Shown piece after piece: positions 29,293 through 37,908 of a stretch of 64,000 nucleotides of DNA. Each line of letters starts with the position of its first letter. Position 1 is the first letter of the stretch. The stretch is from Chloroflexi bacterium GWB2_54_36 (GTDB taxonomy: Bacteria; Chloroflexota; Anaerolineae; Anaerolineales; Anaerolineaceae), in assembly GCA_001796355.1 (NCBI GenBank), contig MGMG01000090.1:1-64000 (forward strand), given 5' to 3'. Below the pieces are notes generated by a model. That model was not told the DNA's origin. It made no database searches and saw only the letters and a list, made by a program, of their open reading frames with translations. The translations under genes were made by a program, and so were the position numbers.

Positions 29293-29364
29293 TGGCGAGG
29301 GTGAGGGTTGAACTCACGACCAAGGGCTTATGAGTCCCCTGCTCTACCACTGAGCTACCTCGCC
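29293..29364 (-). tRNA. tRNA with CAT anticodon (elongator Met or Ile2)
   Basis: A full cloverleaf is visible: acceptor GGCGAGG/CCTCGCC, D-arm GCTC-AGTGGTA-GAGC, anticodon loop CTCATAA, variable bases TGGTC and T-arm GTGAG-TTCAACC-CTCAC. The anticodon is CAT. No CCA is encoded. The loop CTCATAA and the variable region TGGTC recall tRNA-Ile2, which is lysidine-modified, more than initiator tRNA, but elongator Met cannot be excluded. The last anticodon-stem pair is an A-G mismatch. It sits next to the right direct repeat of the hipBA cassette. Confidence 0.92.
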
Positions 29365-29598
29365 GGCGAGCGAAAGTATAAACTGAACCGTTTTTTTTGT
29401 CAATAAATCACGCTTCAGCCAAACCTCAGCCAGCTTGCAACCCACCACGGGTTAAGGAGCGATGCACCCCACTTGGAAAAGATCAAAGACAGGTGCAAGG
29501 CACTTCAAAAGTGCCTCGCACCCAACCAAGGTGCGAGGTGCCTAAATATCCGCGGGTGTGTTGCTCCTGGATTTATAGCTTCCCTGACGCGCAGAAAA

Positions 29599-29718
29599 TG
29601 TAGGTTGGATTGCCCGCAGGGCCAAATCCAACAAACTCGAATTAAATAATGTCGGATTTCGGGCTGTGGGATTGAATCTACATTTGTAATTACTTACACG
29701 CCCTCTATCCGACCTACA
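29599..29718. repeat. BIME-like element A1 (GTAG...CTAC), 120 bp
   Basis: It starts TGTAGGTTGGATT and ends ATCCGACCTACA, with ends that are inverted copies at 10 of 11 positions. Inside, GTTGGATT pairs with AATCCAAC (hairpin one) and GTCGGA pairs with TCCGAC (hairpin two), so each hairpin is bordered outside by GTAG or CTAC. This is the layout of paired REP sequences. Confidence 0.8.
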
Positions 29719-29733
29719 AATACTTATTTTTGA

Positions 29734-29802
29734 CAACAAATCACGCTCTAGCCAAACCCCAGACCACGCTGTTTGAACGACAAATAATTCTGGTGGTGCC
29801 AA
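29734..29802. repeat. Duplicate of the radC 3' end
   Basis: This 69-base segment is a close copy of 29991-30060, which spans the radC stop codon and its last coding bases. A shorter, more diverged copy lies at 29401-29437. None extends far enough to encode a RadC domain. Confidence 0.85.
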
Positions 29803-29822
29803 TACAATATTTTCTAGAATTC

Positions 29823-29976
29823 TGTAGGTTGGATTGAGGGGCGGGTAAAGTCAATTGAGTGAGACCGCTTCCACCACCCCGAAATCCAACAAACTCGAAT
29901 TAAACAATGTCGGATTTCGGGCTGAGGGATTGAATCTACATTTGTAATTACCTACACGCTCTCTTTCCGACCTACG
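29823..29976. repeat. BIME-like element A2 (GTAG...CTAC), about 153 bp
   Basis: A second copy of element A1 with the same ends and an almost identical right half. The first hairpin is about 33 bp longer (GGATTGAGGGGCGG ... CCACCCCGAAATCC). It ends just before the true radC tail. Confidence 0.8.
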
Positions 29977-30004
29977 AATCTTTTTTTTGCCAACAAATCA
30001 AACT

Positions 30005-30709
30005 CTAACCAAACCCCAGACCACGCTGTTTGAACGACACATAATTCTGATGGGTGCCAATCACAATGTGGTCCAGCACTTCGATATCCAACAGCTTGCC
30101 GACCTGCACCACGGCGCGCGTCAAGGCGATATCCTCCGGCGAGGGAGTCGGGTCGCCGCTGGGATGGTTGTGCACCAATAATATTGAAGCAGCATTACGC
30201 AGGATGGCGGGCTTGAACAATTCCCCAATGCGCACGGTAGAGGCATTCAGCGAGCCTTTATAGATTTTCTCGGTCGAAATCCAGCGGTTGCGGGTATCGG
30301 CCAGCAGCACCCATAAATGCTCCTGGGTAAAAGCCGCCATCTCGAATTTGACCAGGTCGGCGGCGGCCTGCGGGTTGTTCAAAAAGACCGGTTCTTCGGG
30401 CGTCTCGCGCACCAGCCGGCGCCCCAGTTCGATGGCGGCTTTGAGCTGCGCCGCTTTGGCCATGCCCAGCCCGCGTTGGCTGGCCAGTTCGGCAAAAGAC
30501 GCCTTCTGCAGCCCGCTCAGCCCTTTCATATCATTCAGCAGGCGCTGCCCCATCTGCACAGCATTCTCGCCGGCCACACCTACCCGCAGTAAAATGGCCA
30601 GCAGTTCTGCGGTGTTGAGCGCCTCGGGACCGCTTTCTGCCAGGCGTTCGCGCGGCCGGTCGCTGGCCGAGAGGTCGGATATTCGGTAGGGATGAGTGCT
30701 GTCTTTCAT
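30005..30709 (-). CDS. radC: RadC/YeeS-type JAMM domain protein
   Basis: A 234-residue protein with an N-terminal helix-hairpin-helix-like region (LLAILLRVGVAGENAVQMGQ) and a C-terminal JAMM metalloprotease-like domain. Its zinc motif is complete: LLVHNHPSGDPTPSPEDIALT. Despite the old name, no confirmed repair role is established for RadC. The ATG at 30709 (MKDSTHPYRISDL) has GGAG eight bases upstream. The longer reading from 30796 starts in non-conserved sequence. Its last bases have been duplicated twice in the downstream gap. Confidence 0.92.
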   Translation of the reverse strand: MKDSTHPYRISDLSASDRPRERLAESGPEALNTAELLAILLRVGVAGENAVQMGQRLLNDMKGLSGLQKASFAELASQRGLGMAKAAQLKAAIELGRRLVRETPEEPVFLNNPQAAADLVKFEMAAFTQEHLWVLLADTRNRWISTEKIYKGSLNASTVRIGELFKPAILRNAASILLVHNHPSGDPTPSPEDIALTRAVVQVGKLLDIEVLDHIVIGTHQNYVSFKQRGLGFG

Positions 30710-30860
30710 GGCTAGGTCTCCGTTGGCTTCTCCGGGCAGGCGATCAAAAAATACGCAGAAACTATAGCAAAGCCTGCAATTCCGCGCAAGCGGCAAGACG
30801 CCCGGGTTACAAAAGACCGGCCGGGGGCATCCATGCTATAATTCTGGCATAGGAGCCGCC

Positions 30861-31487
30861 GTGGACCTGGAAACGATCCTTTTCAGCGATATCTCTCTGA
30901 CCCTGACTGCTATCGCAGCCGGTTTTCTGGCCGCGCTATGGCTCAGTCTGGCAGTTTGGACTTTCCGGGATATTCGTCGGCGGGCGCGCGATCCATTCAC
31001 TCGCATCCTGGCAGTGATGCTGGTACTCTTGTTATTCCTGCCCGGGTTGCTGCTGTATCTGATCCTGCGGCCGTCCGTCACTCTGGAAGAGGAGTACCAA
31101 CACACCCTGGAAGAGGAAGCGCTGCTGCAAAACATCGAAGATGTTGCCCTGTGCCCCGGTTGCAACCGGCGCATCCAGCCGGATTGGATGGTTTGCCCCT
31201 CCTGCCACACGCTGCTCAAAAAGCGTTGCCCCAACTGCAGTGAACTGATGGAACTGCCCTGGAACTTGTGCCCTTACTGCGCCACGCCGCTGCCTGGCGT
31301 CCGGTTGGAAAACACGACCCGCGGGGGCGAACTGACCGACCTGCCGGAGGAATCTCCAACCGTCAGCGAGATTGAAACCGGCGAAACGGAACAGTATGCA
31401 GCGACGGAAACGGATGATGATTGGATTTTGATCCCCCGGGCTGGCACGGAAGACCCGCAGCCCGAGACTCCCCCACCGGGCAGTTAA
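30861..31487 (+). CDS. Membrane protein with double zinc ribbon
   Basis: A 208-residue protein starting at GTG 30861, with AGGAG six bases upstream. Two transmembrane helices (about residues 10-33 and 50-73) are followed by two zinc ribbons at about residues 97-150 (CPGC...CPSC and CPNC...CPYC). An acidic, disordered-looking tail ends in DDDWILIPRAG. The double zinc ribbon (DZANK type) is a common adaptor in bacteria, and the partner is unknown. It begins a rightward run toward the PfkB kinase and parAB. Confidence 0.82.
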   Translation: MDLETILFSDISLTLTAIAAGFLAALWLSLAVWTFRDIRRRARDPFTRILAVMLVLLLFLPGLLLYLILRPSVTLEEEYQHTLEEEALLQNIEDVALCPGCNRRIQPDWMVCPSCHTLLKKRCPNCSELMELPWNLCPYCATPLPGVRLENTTRGGELTDLPEESPTVSEIETGETEQYAATETDDDWILIPRAGTEDPQPETPPPGS

Positions 31488-31516
31488 ACGCCAGGACCTA
31501 AAGGTAAACTTTATTT

Positions 31517-32368
31517 ATGCCGAATCCTCCAACGCTTGAGCCGGTTGATTATCTACTAATAGGCCATATCACCAAAGACATTACTCCCACTGGTTATTCA
31601 CTGGGCGGCACTGCCACCTATTCAGCTATGACGGCGGCGGCTCTAGGGCTGCGGGTGGGCATCGTCACCTCGTTCGGGCCCGATCTCGACCTGCCCGAGC
31701 GACCGCGCATCCAGGTCTCGCCGGTTACCGCTGAAACGACGACCACTTTCAAGAATATCTATACTCCTGCAGGTCGCATCCAGTACGCTTACCATCCGGC
31801 CGCTCGCCTGGACCTGTCCTCCGTGCCGGAAATCTGGCGAAACACACCCGTCGTCCACCTGGGACCCATCATGCAGGAAGTCGACCCTAAACTGGCGCGC
31901 GCCTTCCCCAATTCGCTGGTCGGTCTGACGCTGCAAGGCTGGATGCGCAGTTCCAATGCCAGCGGTCTGGTGCATTACACCGATTGGCCCGAAGCGCGTT
32001 TTGTGCTCGAATCGGCCCAGGCCGCGGTTTTCAGCATCGAGGATGTGCAGGGGGATGAAAGTATTGTTCAAGAACTGATCTCTTCCATCCGCGTGCTGGT
32101 AGTCACCGAGGGCGCTGCCGGCGCCCGCCTGTACTGGAATGGCGACTTGCGCTACTTCCGCCCGCCACTTATGGAGGAAGTCGATCCAGTCGGCGCCGGC
32201 GACATTTTCGCTGCAGCCTTCTTTATCCGCCTGCAGCAAACCCGCGACCCGTGGGAGGCTGCCCGCTTTGCCACCCAACTGGCATCCATCAGCGTCACCC
32301 GCCGGGGTGTCCAGGGTATTCCCACAGAAGAAGAAGTGAAAGCCGGTTTGATAACCATCCTCCCCTGA
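31517..32368 (+). CDS. PfkB-family carbohydrate kinase
   Basis: A 283-residue ribokinase-like kinase. The N-terminal GHITKDITP with the following SLGGTATYSAMTAAALG pattern and the C-terminal anion-hole/catalytic motif DPVGAGDIFAAAF are present, so the catalytic Asp is retained. It is somewhat short for the family and lacks the lid seen in ribokinase. The substrate cannot be told from sequence, and sugars or nucleosides are the usual range. It is 10 bp upstream of parA. Confidence 0.87.
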   Translation: MPNPPTLEPVDYLLIGHITKDITPTGYSLGGTATYSAMTAAALGLRVGIVTSFGPDLDLPERPRIQVSPVTAETTTTFKNIYTPAGRIQYAYHPAARLDLSSVPEIWRNTPVVHLGPIMQEVDPKLARAFPNSLVGLTLQGWMRSSNASGLVHYTDWPEARFVLESAQAAVFSIEDVQGDESIVQELISSIRVLVVTEGAAGARLYWNGDLRYFRPPLMEEVDPVGAGDIFAAAFFIRLQQTRDPWEAARFATQLASISVTRRGVQGIPTEEEVKAGLITILP

Positions 32369-32378
32369 TCTGGATTTT

Positions 32379-33179
32379 ATGGCCAAGATTTATGCGTTTG
32401 TCAATCAAAAAGGCGGAGTCGGAAAGACAACGTCAGCAATATCCCTGGGGGCTTATCTGGGGCAATACGGCCAGCGAGTGCTGCTGGTCGACCTGGATCC
32501 GCAAGCCAATGCCACCTCATCGTTAGGGATCGATAAACGCGGCATCAAGAACGGGATGTATGAAGTCCTGATTGGCGGACAGCCCGTCGGCCCGACCGTT
32601 TTGCACAACCCGCAATATAAACTATCGGTTTTGCCCTCCTCTCCGGCGCTGGCTGGAGCAGAAATTGAACTGATCGAGCTCGAGCGGCGCGAACACCGCC
32701 TGGCAGAAGCCATCGATGGCACTGCCAGCCGCTACGATTATGTCTTGATCGACTGCCCGCCCTCGCTCTCTCTGTTGACCGTCAACGGGCTGGCAGCCGC
32801 AAAAGATGGCGTCGTGATCCCGGTGCAGTGCGAATACCTGGCACTTGAAGGGCTTGGCCAGTTAGCCCAGACGATTCAACGCGTACGTTCCTCCGTGTTC
32901 CCCGAGCTGGTTATCCGCGGCGTGGTGATGACCATGTTCGACAGCCGCACGCGGCTGGCGCTGGATGTGGTCAGCGAGGTGCGCAAGTACTTCCCCACCC
33001 AGGTTTTTCAAACCATCATCCCGCGCAGTGTCCGGCTGGCAGAAGCGCCCTCGTTCGGCATGCCAATTTCGGTTTTTGCGCCCGATTCCTCGGCTGCCAA
33101 AGCCTATTCGGCGCTGGCGCGGGAAATTTTAGCAGGCGACGGAATTCAGGTCCCTGTCATGGATCAAGAAGGTGGGTAA
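32379..33179 (+). CDS. parA: Chromosome partitioning ATPase ParA/Soj
   Basis: A 266-residue ParA-type ATPase. The deviant Walker A FVNQKGGVGKTTSAISL, motif VDLDPQANATSSLG and VLIDCPPSLSLLT are all present, typical of the short chromosomal Soj class without an N-terminal DNA-binding domain. It drives segregation of ParB-bound origin regions (family knowledge). It is followed by parB after 2 bp. No gidB, rnpA or dnaA gene lies in this window, so the usual near-origin context is not visible here. Confidence 0.96.
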   Translation: MAKIYAFVNQKGGVGKTTSAISLGAYLGQYGQRVLLVDLDPQANATSSLGIDKRGIKNGMYEVLIGGQPVGPTVLHNPQYKLSVLPSSPALAGAEIELIELERREHRLAEAIDGTASRYDYVLIDCPPSLSLLTVNGLAAAKDGVVIPVQCEYLALEGLGQLAQTIQRVRSSVFPELVIRGVVMTMFDSRTRLALDVVSEVRKYFPTQVFQTIIPRSVRLAEAPSFGMPISVFAPDSSAAKAYSALAREILAGDGIQVPVMDQEGG

Positions 33180-33181
33180 AA

Positions 33182-34036
33182 ATGGCAAGAAAAAGCGGTC
33201 TGGGTAAGGGGTTAGACGCATTAATTCCGGGCGGGGAGAGCAGCACGCCGGACGGCGGTACGCTCTTTCTGGATGTAGATCAGATTTCCCCCAATCCATC
33301 TCAGCCGCGCCAGGATATGCCGCCGGAAAGCCTGACCGAATTAGCTGCCTCGATCCGCGAGCATGGCATTCTGCAGCCGTTGATCGTCAGCCAGGGGGCG
33401 GACGCCGACCAATATATCTTGATCGCCGGCGAGCGCCGCCTGCGGGCTGCCCGTTCGATCGGGTTGAAGACTGTGCCGGTGGTTTTGCGCCAGGCCACCA
33501 ACCAGCAGCGTCTTGAACTGGCACTGATCGAAAACATCCAGCGCACCGACCTGGCGCCGTTGGACACTGCCGAGGCCTACCGTCAACTGGCCGATGAATT
33601 TGGCCTGTCCCACGATGAGATCGCTGAACGGGTTGGCAAGAGCCGGACAGCGGTAAGCAATACGTTGCGCTTACTGCGCCTACCTGATTCAGTGCGCATT
33701 GCGCTGGTGGAAGAAAAAATTTCCGAAGGTCACGCGCGCGCGCTGCTTGGGCTGGCTACACCGCAGGCTCAGTCAGCGGTGCTGCAAAATGTGCTGGCCA
33801 ATGATCTGAGCGTGCGCCAGACCGAAGCTCTGGTTCGCCGCTACAACGGCGAACGGCCGGCAGCAACCAAACGCGCAGAACCTGCCCCGGAGATCCAGGC
33901 GCTGGAAGAACGTCTGCGCGACGGCCTTGGAACGCGCGTCACGCTACGGCACGGTAAAAAAGGCGGCACGCTGGTGATACACTATTATTCCAACGAAGAA
34001 CTTGACGGCCTCATTTCGCAGATTCTCCGAGATTGA
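33182..34036 (+). CDS. parB: Chromosome partitioning protein ParB/Spo0J
   Basis: A 284-residue ParB. It has an N-terminal GLGKGLDALIPGG (ParA-stimulating peptide region), the CTP/parS-binding core with GERRLRAAR and LIENIQRTDLAPLDTAEAY, a helix-turn-helix (SHDEIAERVGKSRTAVSNTL), and a C-terminal dimerisation domain. It is probably co-transcribed with parA. No full parS site (TGTTTCACGTGAAACA type) was found in the window. Only a half-site occurs near 43464. Confidence 0.96.
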   Translation: MARKSGLGKGLDALIPGGESSTPDGGTLFLDVDQISPNPSQPRQDMPPESLTELAASIREHGILQPLIVSQGADADQYILIAGERRLRAARSIGLKTVPVVLRQATNQQRLELALIENIQRTDLAPLDTAEAYRQLADEFGLSHDEIAERVGKSRTAVSNTLRLLRLPDSVRIALVEEKISEGHARALLGLATPQAQSAVLQNVLANDLSVRQTEALVRRYNGERPAATKRAEPAPEIQALEERLRDGLGTRVTLRHGKKGGTLVIHYYSNEELDGLISQILRD

Positions 34037-34038
34037 CC

Positions 34039-35622
34039 ATGCGCATTCTGCACAACATCAATGCCTATACTTTATGGCAGTCCAAGCCTCAGGCCTCTGC
34101 CCTTGCCATACGTGATGGGAAAATATTGGCAGTTGGAAATCAGGAGGATATACTGGCGTTGGCTGACCGGAATACCGAGCGCATCGACTTGCACGGCGCG
34201 ACGGTTTGGCCGGGTCTGACCGACTCACACCTGCATTTGCAGTTCTATTCGCTCGGGTTGAAATACGTTGACTGTGAAACCGAATACCTGGCGGAATGTT
34301 TGCGGCGGGTCGCAGCGGCTGCGGTGGTCACTCCGCCCGGTCAATGGGTGCGCGGTCACGGCTGGAATCAGAATGATTGGCCGGAAGGGTTTGGCACTGC
34401 TGCCATGCTCGATGCATTTGCCGCGGACAAACCGGTTTATCTGACTTCCAAATCGCTGCATTCCAGCTGGGCAAACTCCTTCGCGCTGCGGCTGGCTGGC
34501 ATCACCGGCAGTACACCCGACCCCGCTGGCGGGGTGATTCAACGCGACTCGGCCGGTAATCCGACCGGCATCCTGTTCGAAAGCGCCATGGAGCTGTTGG
34601 AAGACATTATTCCCTCTCCCTCCGCTGACGATGTCGCCGCTGCCATCCGGAAGGCTCAGCCAGCCCTTTGGAGCATGGGATTGACCGGGGTGCACGACTT
34701 TGACCGCCGCACCAGTTTCATGGCACTGCAATCGCTGGATGCGGCCGGTGAGCTCAAATTGCGCACCGTTAAGAGTATTGCCCTGGAAGAATTGAATTAT
34801 GCAGTCGGGGTTGGCTTAAAAACCGGGTTTGGCAGTGAATTTTTACGCATCGGGTCGGTAAAGCTGTTCGCAGACGGCGCCCTTGGGCCGCAAACCGCCG
34901 CCATGCTGCAATCGTACGAAAACGAACCCGCCAATACCGGGTTGCTCTTTTTGGACGCCGAACAGATCCTGGAGCATGGGCAGTTAGCCGCAAAAAGCGG
35001 CATCAGCCTAGCTATTCATGCCATTGGCGACCGCGCCAATCACGAAGTGCTCAAGGCTTACGCTCAGATGCGCGAGTTGGAAACCCGTGAAAACCGCCCG
35101 CACTTACGCCACCGCATCGAGCATGTTCAGGTGTTGCACCAGGATCACCTCAAATTGCTGGCTGCCAACCAGATCATCGCCTCCATGCAGCCCATCCATA
35201 CGACCTCGGACATGGACACGGCTGACCGCCACTGGGGATCGCGCTCCCGCTATGCCTATGCTTTCAAGACCTTGCGGAACGCCGGCACCCGCCTGATCTT
35301 TGGCTCCGACGCCCCGGTGGAATCACCCAATCCATTCTGGGGGATCCACGCTGCAGTCACCCGGCAGCGCCATTCCGGCTACCCGTCTGCGGATGGTTGG
35401 AATACGCAGGAACGCATCACCCTGCGGCAAGCGTTGGAAAGCTACACCGTCCACCCAGCCTTTGCCGCCGGCTGGGAGGACTGCATAGGGGCGCTGGCGC
35501 CCGGTTACCATGCGGATTTGATCATTCTCCCGACTGACCCCTTTAAAATGGAGCCTGCTGAGCTTTATACTGTCAAACCGGAGCGCGTGATGGTCGGCGG
35601 GCAATGGGTTTTGGGTGTTTAA
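34039..35622 (+). CDS. YtcJ-like metal-dependent amidohydrolase
   Basis: A 527-residue amidohydrolase-3 family protein. The metal site begins with WPGLTDSHLHLQF (HxH). A later AIHAIGDRANHEV, HRIEHVQVLHQDH and GSDAPVESPNPFWGI supply the other His and Asp ligands, in the order typical of YtcJ-like enzymes. The substrate is unknown, since family members hydrolyse varied amides and formamides. ATG 34039 comes 2 bp after the parB stop. A TTG two codons earlier overlaps parB. No signal peptide is visible. Confidence 0.88.
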   Translation: MRILHNINAYTLWQSKPQASALAIRDGKILAVGNQEDILALADRNTERIDLHGATVWPGLTDSHLHLQFYSLGLKYVDCETEYLAECLRRVAAAAVVTPPGQWVRGHGWNQNDWPEGFGTAAMLDAFAADKPVYLTSKSLHSSWANSFALRLAGITGSTPDPAGGVIQRDSAGNPTGILFESAMELLEDIIPSPSADDVAAAIRKAQPALWSMGLTGVHDFDRRTSFMALQSLDAAGELKLRTVKSIALEELNYAVGVGLKTGFGSEFLRIGSVKLFADGALGPQTAAMLQSYENEPANTGLLFLDAEQILEHGQLAAKSGISLAIHAIGDRANHEVLKAYAQMRELETRENRPHLRHRIEHVQVLHQDHLKLLAANQIIASMQPIHTTSDMDTADRHWGSRSRYAYAFKTLRNAGTRLIFGSDAPVESPNPFWGIHAAVTRQRHSGYPSADGWNTQERITLRQALESYTVHPAFAAGWEDCIGALAPGYHADLIILPTDPFKMEPAELYTVKPERVMVGGQWVLGV

Positions 35623-35635
35623 TATCTGAATAACC

Positions 35636-36664
35636 ATGGACCACGTACAACCGCTTACCCCTGAAGTTCTTGTCCCACGGCTTGGGGATTATCTCATCGA
35701 GCGCCAGTTGATCACTCCCAAGCAGTTGGCTTATGCGCTGCAGCAGCAGGTTGCCATCCGCAATAACCAGCAAACCGTCCCGCTCATTGGTGAATTGCTG
35801 GTGGAGCTTGGCATCCTCAAACGCAGCGCGCTCGATCAGGCAATCACCGAACAAGTGCTTCAATTACGCTATGCATTGAAAGAAAACAACCGGCAATTGG
35901 AACGGCGCGTACAGGAACGCACCGTTGAACTCGAACGGGCGTTAGTCCGTCTGTCAGAGTTGAATCAGCTCAAAAGCAACTTCCTGGCAAATATCTCGCA
36001 TGAATTGCGCACGCCGCTCACACATCTTCAGGGGTATATCGAGTTAATACAGACCGGCGACCTCGGTCCATTGACCCACGGTCAGGTAAACGCTCTCGAT
36101 ACCATTCAGCGTTCAACGGACCGGTTGAGCCGGTTGATCGAAGATTTGATCCTGTTTGCAACTTCAGAAAAGACTGAAATACCCGTGCTGCAAGACCCAA
36201 CCGATCTCAACATATTGTGCACGGATGTGATCAACCAGATGCAGCCCAAGGCACGGGATCAAAAGTTGCAACTGATATTGAAAATCTGCGCCGATGGCGC
36301 AATGGCGTATGCTGATCGCGAGAAAATTGGCTGGGTGGTCCATCAATTCCTCGACAACGCGGTGAAGTTCACGCCGCCGGGGGGCGTCGTTACCCTGGAA
36401 CTGATCCCGGACGAATTGCATTTCACCGTAAAAGTCAGCGATAGTGGAATTGGCATTCAGCCTACGCGGTTGGGCGAGATTTTCGAGCCATTCCATCAGC
36501 TAGACGGCTCTTCGACCCGCAGATACGGCGGCACCGGCTTGGGATTGGCTCTGGCGCAGAAAATCGTGGAAGCGCACGACTCCACCATCCAGGTGATATC
36601 CGAACTAAGCAAAGGCAGCCAATTTTCGTTCGAACTGAAGAAAGTGCTGGAGGGGAATTCATGA
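35636..36664 (+). CDS. Histidine kinase with GspE-N-like N-terminal domain
   Basis: A 342-residue soluble kinase. Residues about 14-75 (RLGDYLIERQLITPKQLAYALQQQ ... LIGELLVELGILKRSALDQAI) match the duplicated helix pattern of the N-domain found in GspE/PilB secretion ATPases. A short coiled coil (about 80-110) leads into HisKA, with phospho-acceptor LANISHELRTPLTHL, then an HATPase domain (DNAVKFTP, DSGIGI, GTGLGLALAQKI). There is no membrane segment, so the signal is probably intracellular. Its stop overlaps the next kinase gene by four bases. Confidence 0.87.
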   Translation: MDHVQPLTPEVLVPRLGDYLIERQLITPKQLAYALQQQVAIRNNQQTVPLIGELLVELGILKRSALDQAITEQVLQLRYALKENNRQLERRVQERTVELERALVRLSELNQLKSNFLANISHELRTPLTHLQGYIELIQTGDLGPLTHGQVNALDTIQRSTDRLSRLIEDLILFATSEKTEIPVLQDPTDLNILCTDVINQMQPKARDQKLQLILKICADGAMAYADREKIGWVVHQFLDNAVKFTPPGGVVTLELIPDELHFTVKVSDSGIGIQPTRLGEIFEPFHQLDGSSTRRYGGTGLGLALAQKIVEAHDSTIQVISELSKGSQFSFELKKVLEGNS

Positions 36665-37884
36665 AGACTGCAACTCATGTTCCTACAAGAATTTTTCCGC
36701 CTGTCGATGTCACTTTCCTGTATTTGATCAATAAAATTCTTAGCGGCGTGGAGAACCTGCATGACGCAATGAACGCGTTGGTGCCGGTCATTCGAGACTA
36801 CTTTATTTTCGACAATGTTGTGGTATTTTTGGTCGATCCGATGACCCTCAATCTTGACGTCGTCTATGCCCGGGCTACCGGACGCGGCAAATCCGCAGAG
36901 GCCGACGTCGCCTGGGGTGAAATTATCGGCAGCCAGGTCATCGATTCCAGGCAGGTCATTTTACAGGAACCGCAAGACTCAGCCCAGATTGACAGGCTGC
37001 ACCGGCCGTTTACACTGGGCGTGCCGCTCATTTCACATGCCGAGACGTTGGGAGCCATTATTTTTATCCGCTTTGGCAGCCCGCAGTACACCCCTGACCA
37101 AATTGCCTTTGCCGAGTATCTGGCAGACCAACTGGCAGTGGTCGCCGCGCGTGAAAATCTCATACGTGAGAACAAACGCCTCGAATTCCAGTACCGCGCA
37201 TTCCAGGTGCAGGAAGATTTCATCTCCACCCTCTCACATGAATTACGCACCCCGTTGGGGTTTATCAAAGGCTATACCACCACCCTGCTGCGCACGGATG
37301 CCACCTGGGATGAGCAGGCCAAAGAAGAATTTCTGACCATCATCGACCATGAAACCGACCGGATGCAAGACCTGATCAGCAATTTGCTCGATTCAGCCAA
37401 GCTGCAATCCGGTCAAATGATCATGGATCTCCAGGTTGTGCGGCTGGACGCTTTGATCAAGGATGTCATCTTGCGTTCCAAGCTGCATCATCCCGCATTG
37501 GATATCCAGGTGGAAATTACTGAACCAATCAAGCCTATTCAGGCAGATCCGCGCCGCCTGGCCCAAACGCTGGAAAATCTGATCAGCAATGCGGTCAAAT
37601 ACGCGCCTGGGGCGCCGGTAAAGGTAAAGATTGCTGAATTATCCGATGGAGTCCGAATCGAGGTCAGTGACACCGGCCCAGGGATTCCTGAAAAGTACCA
37701 GGCTAAGATCTTTGATCGCTTTTTCCGCATCCAGGGCTCACAACAGACCACCCGCGGAACAGGCCTAGGGTTGTTTATATGTAAGCAAATTATACAGGCG
37801 CATAATGGCAAAATCGACCTCGTTTCCCGGGTAGGAGAAGGTAGTACTTTTAGCATTTACCTTCCCGAACGGGTGGAAAATTAG
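36661..37884 (+). CDS. GAF-domain sensor histidine kinase
   Basis: A 407-residue soluble kinase with an N-terminal GAF domain (about residues 20-175). A coil, then HisKA with ISTLSHELRTPLGFI, follows. The HATPase domain has ENLISNAVKYAP, DTGPGIPE and GTGLGLFICKQI. It overlaps the preceding kinase gene (ATGA) and is followed by an OmpR-type regulator after 24 bp. The two kinases and one regulator may form a branched phosphorelay or a kinase heteromer (inference). Confidence 0.92.
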   Translation: MKTATHVPTRIFPPVDVTFLYLINKILSGVENLHDAMNALVPVIRDYFIFDNVVVFLVDPMTLNLDVVYARATGRGKSAEADVAWGEIIGSQVIDSRQVILQEPQDSAQIDRLHRPFTLGVPLISHAETLGAIIFIRFGSPQYTPDQIAFAEYLADQLAVVAARENLIRENKRLEFQYRAFQVQEDFISTLSHELRTPLGFIKGYTTTLLRTDATWDEQAKEEFLTIIDHETDRMQDLISNLLDSAKLQSGQMIMDLQVVRLDALIKDVILRSKLHHPALDIQVEITEPIKPIQADPRRLAQTLENLISNAVKYAPGAPVKVKIAELSDGVRIEVSDTGPGIPEKYQAKIFDRFFRIQGSQQTTRGTGLGLFICKQIIQAHNGKIDLVSRVGEGSTFSIYLPERVEN

Positions 37885-37908
37885 GCATTGTTTTAGGAGG
37901 GAAACATC

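Larger units (their letters stand above)
29365..30004. other. Repeat-filled gap between tRNA(CAT) and radC
   Basis: No gene is seen. From left to right the gap holds a worn copy of the radC tail (29401-29437), a small hairpin region (AGGCACTT/AAGTGCCT near 29500), and two BIME-like elements separated by a second radC-tail copy. Confidence 0.8.

Noticed and set aside
29397..29603. 68-residue open frame in the tRNA-radC gap
   Set aside because: It is made of repeat fragments, including a worn radC tail copy, with no coding character.
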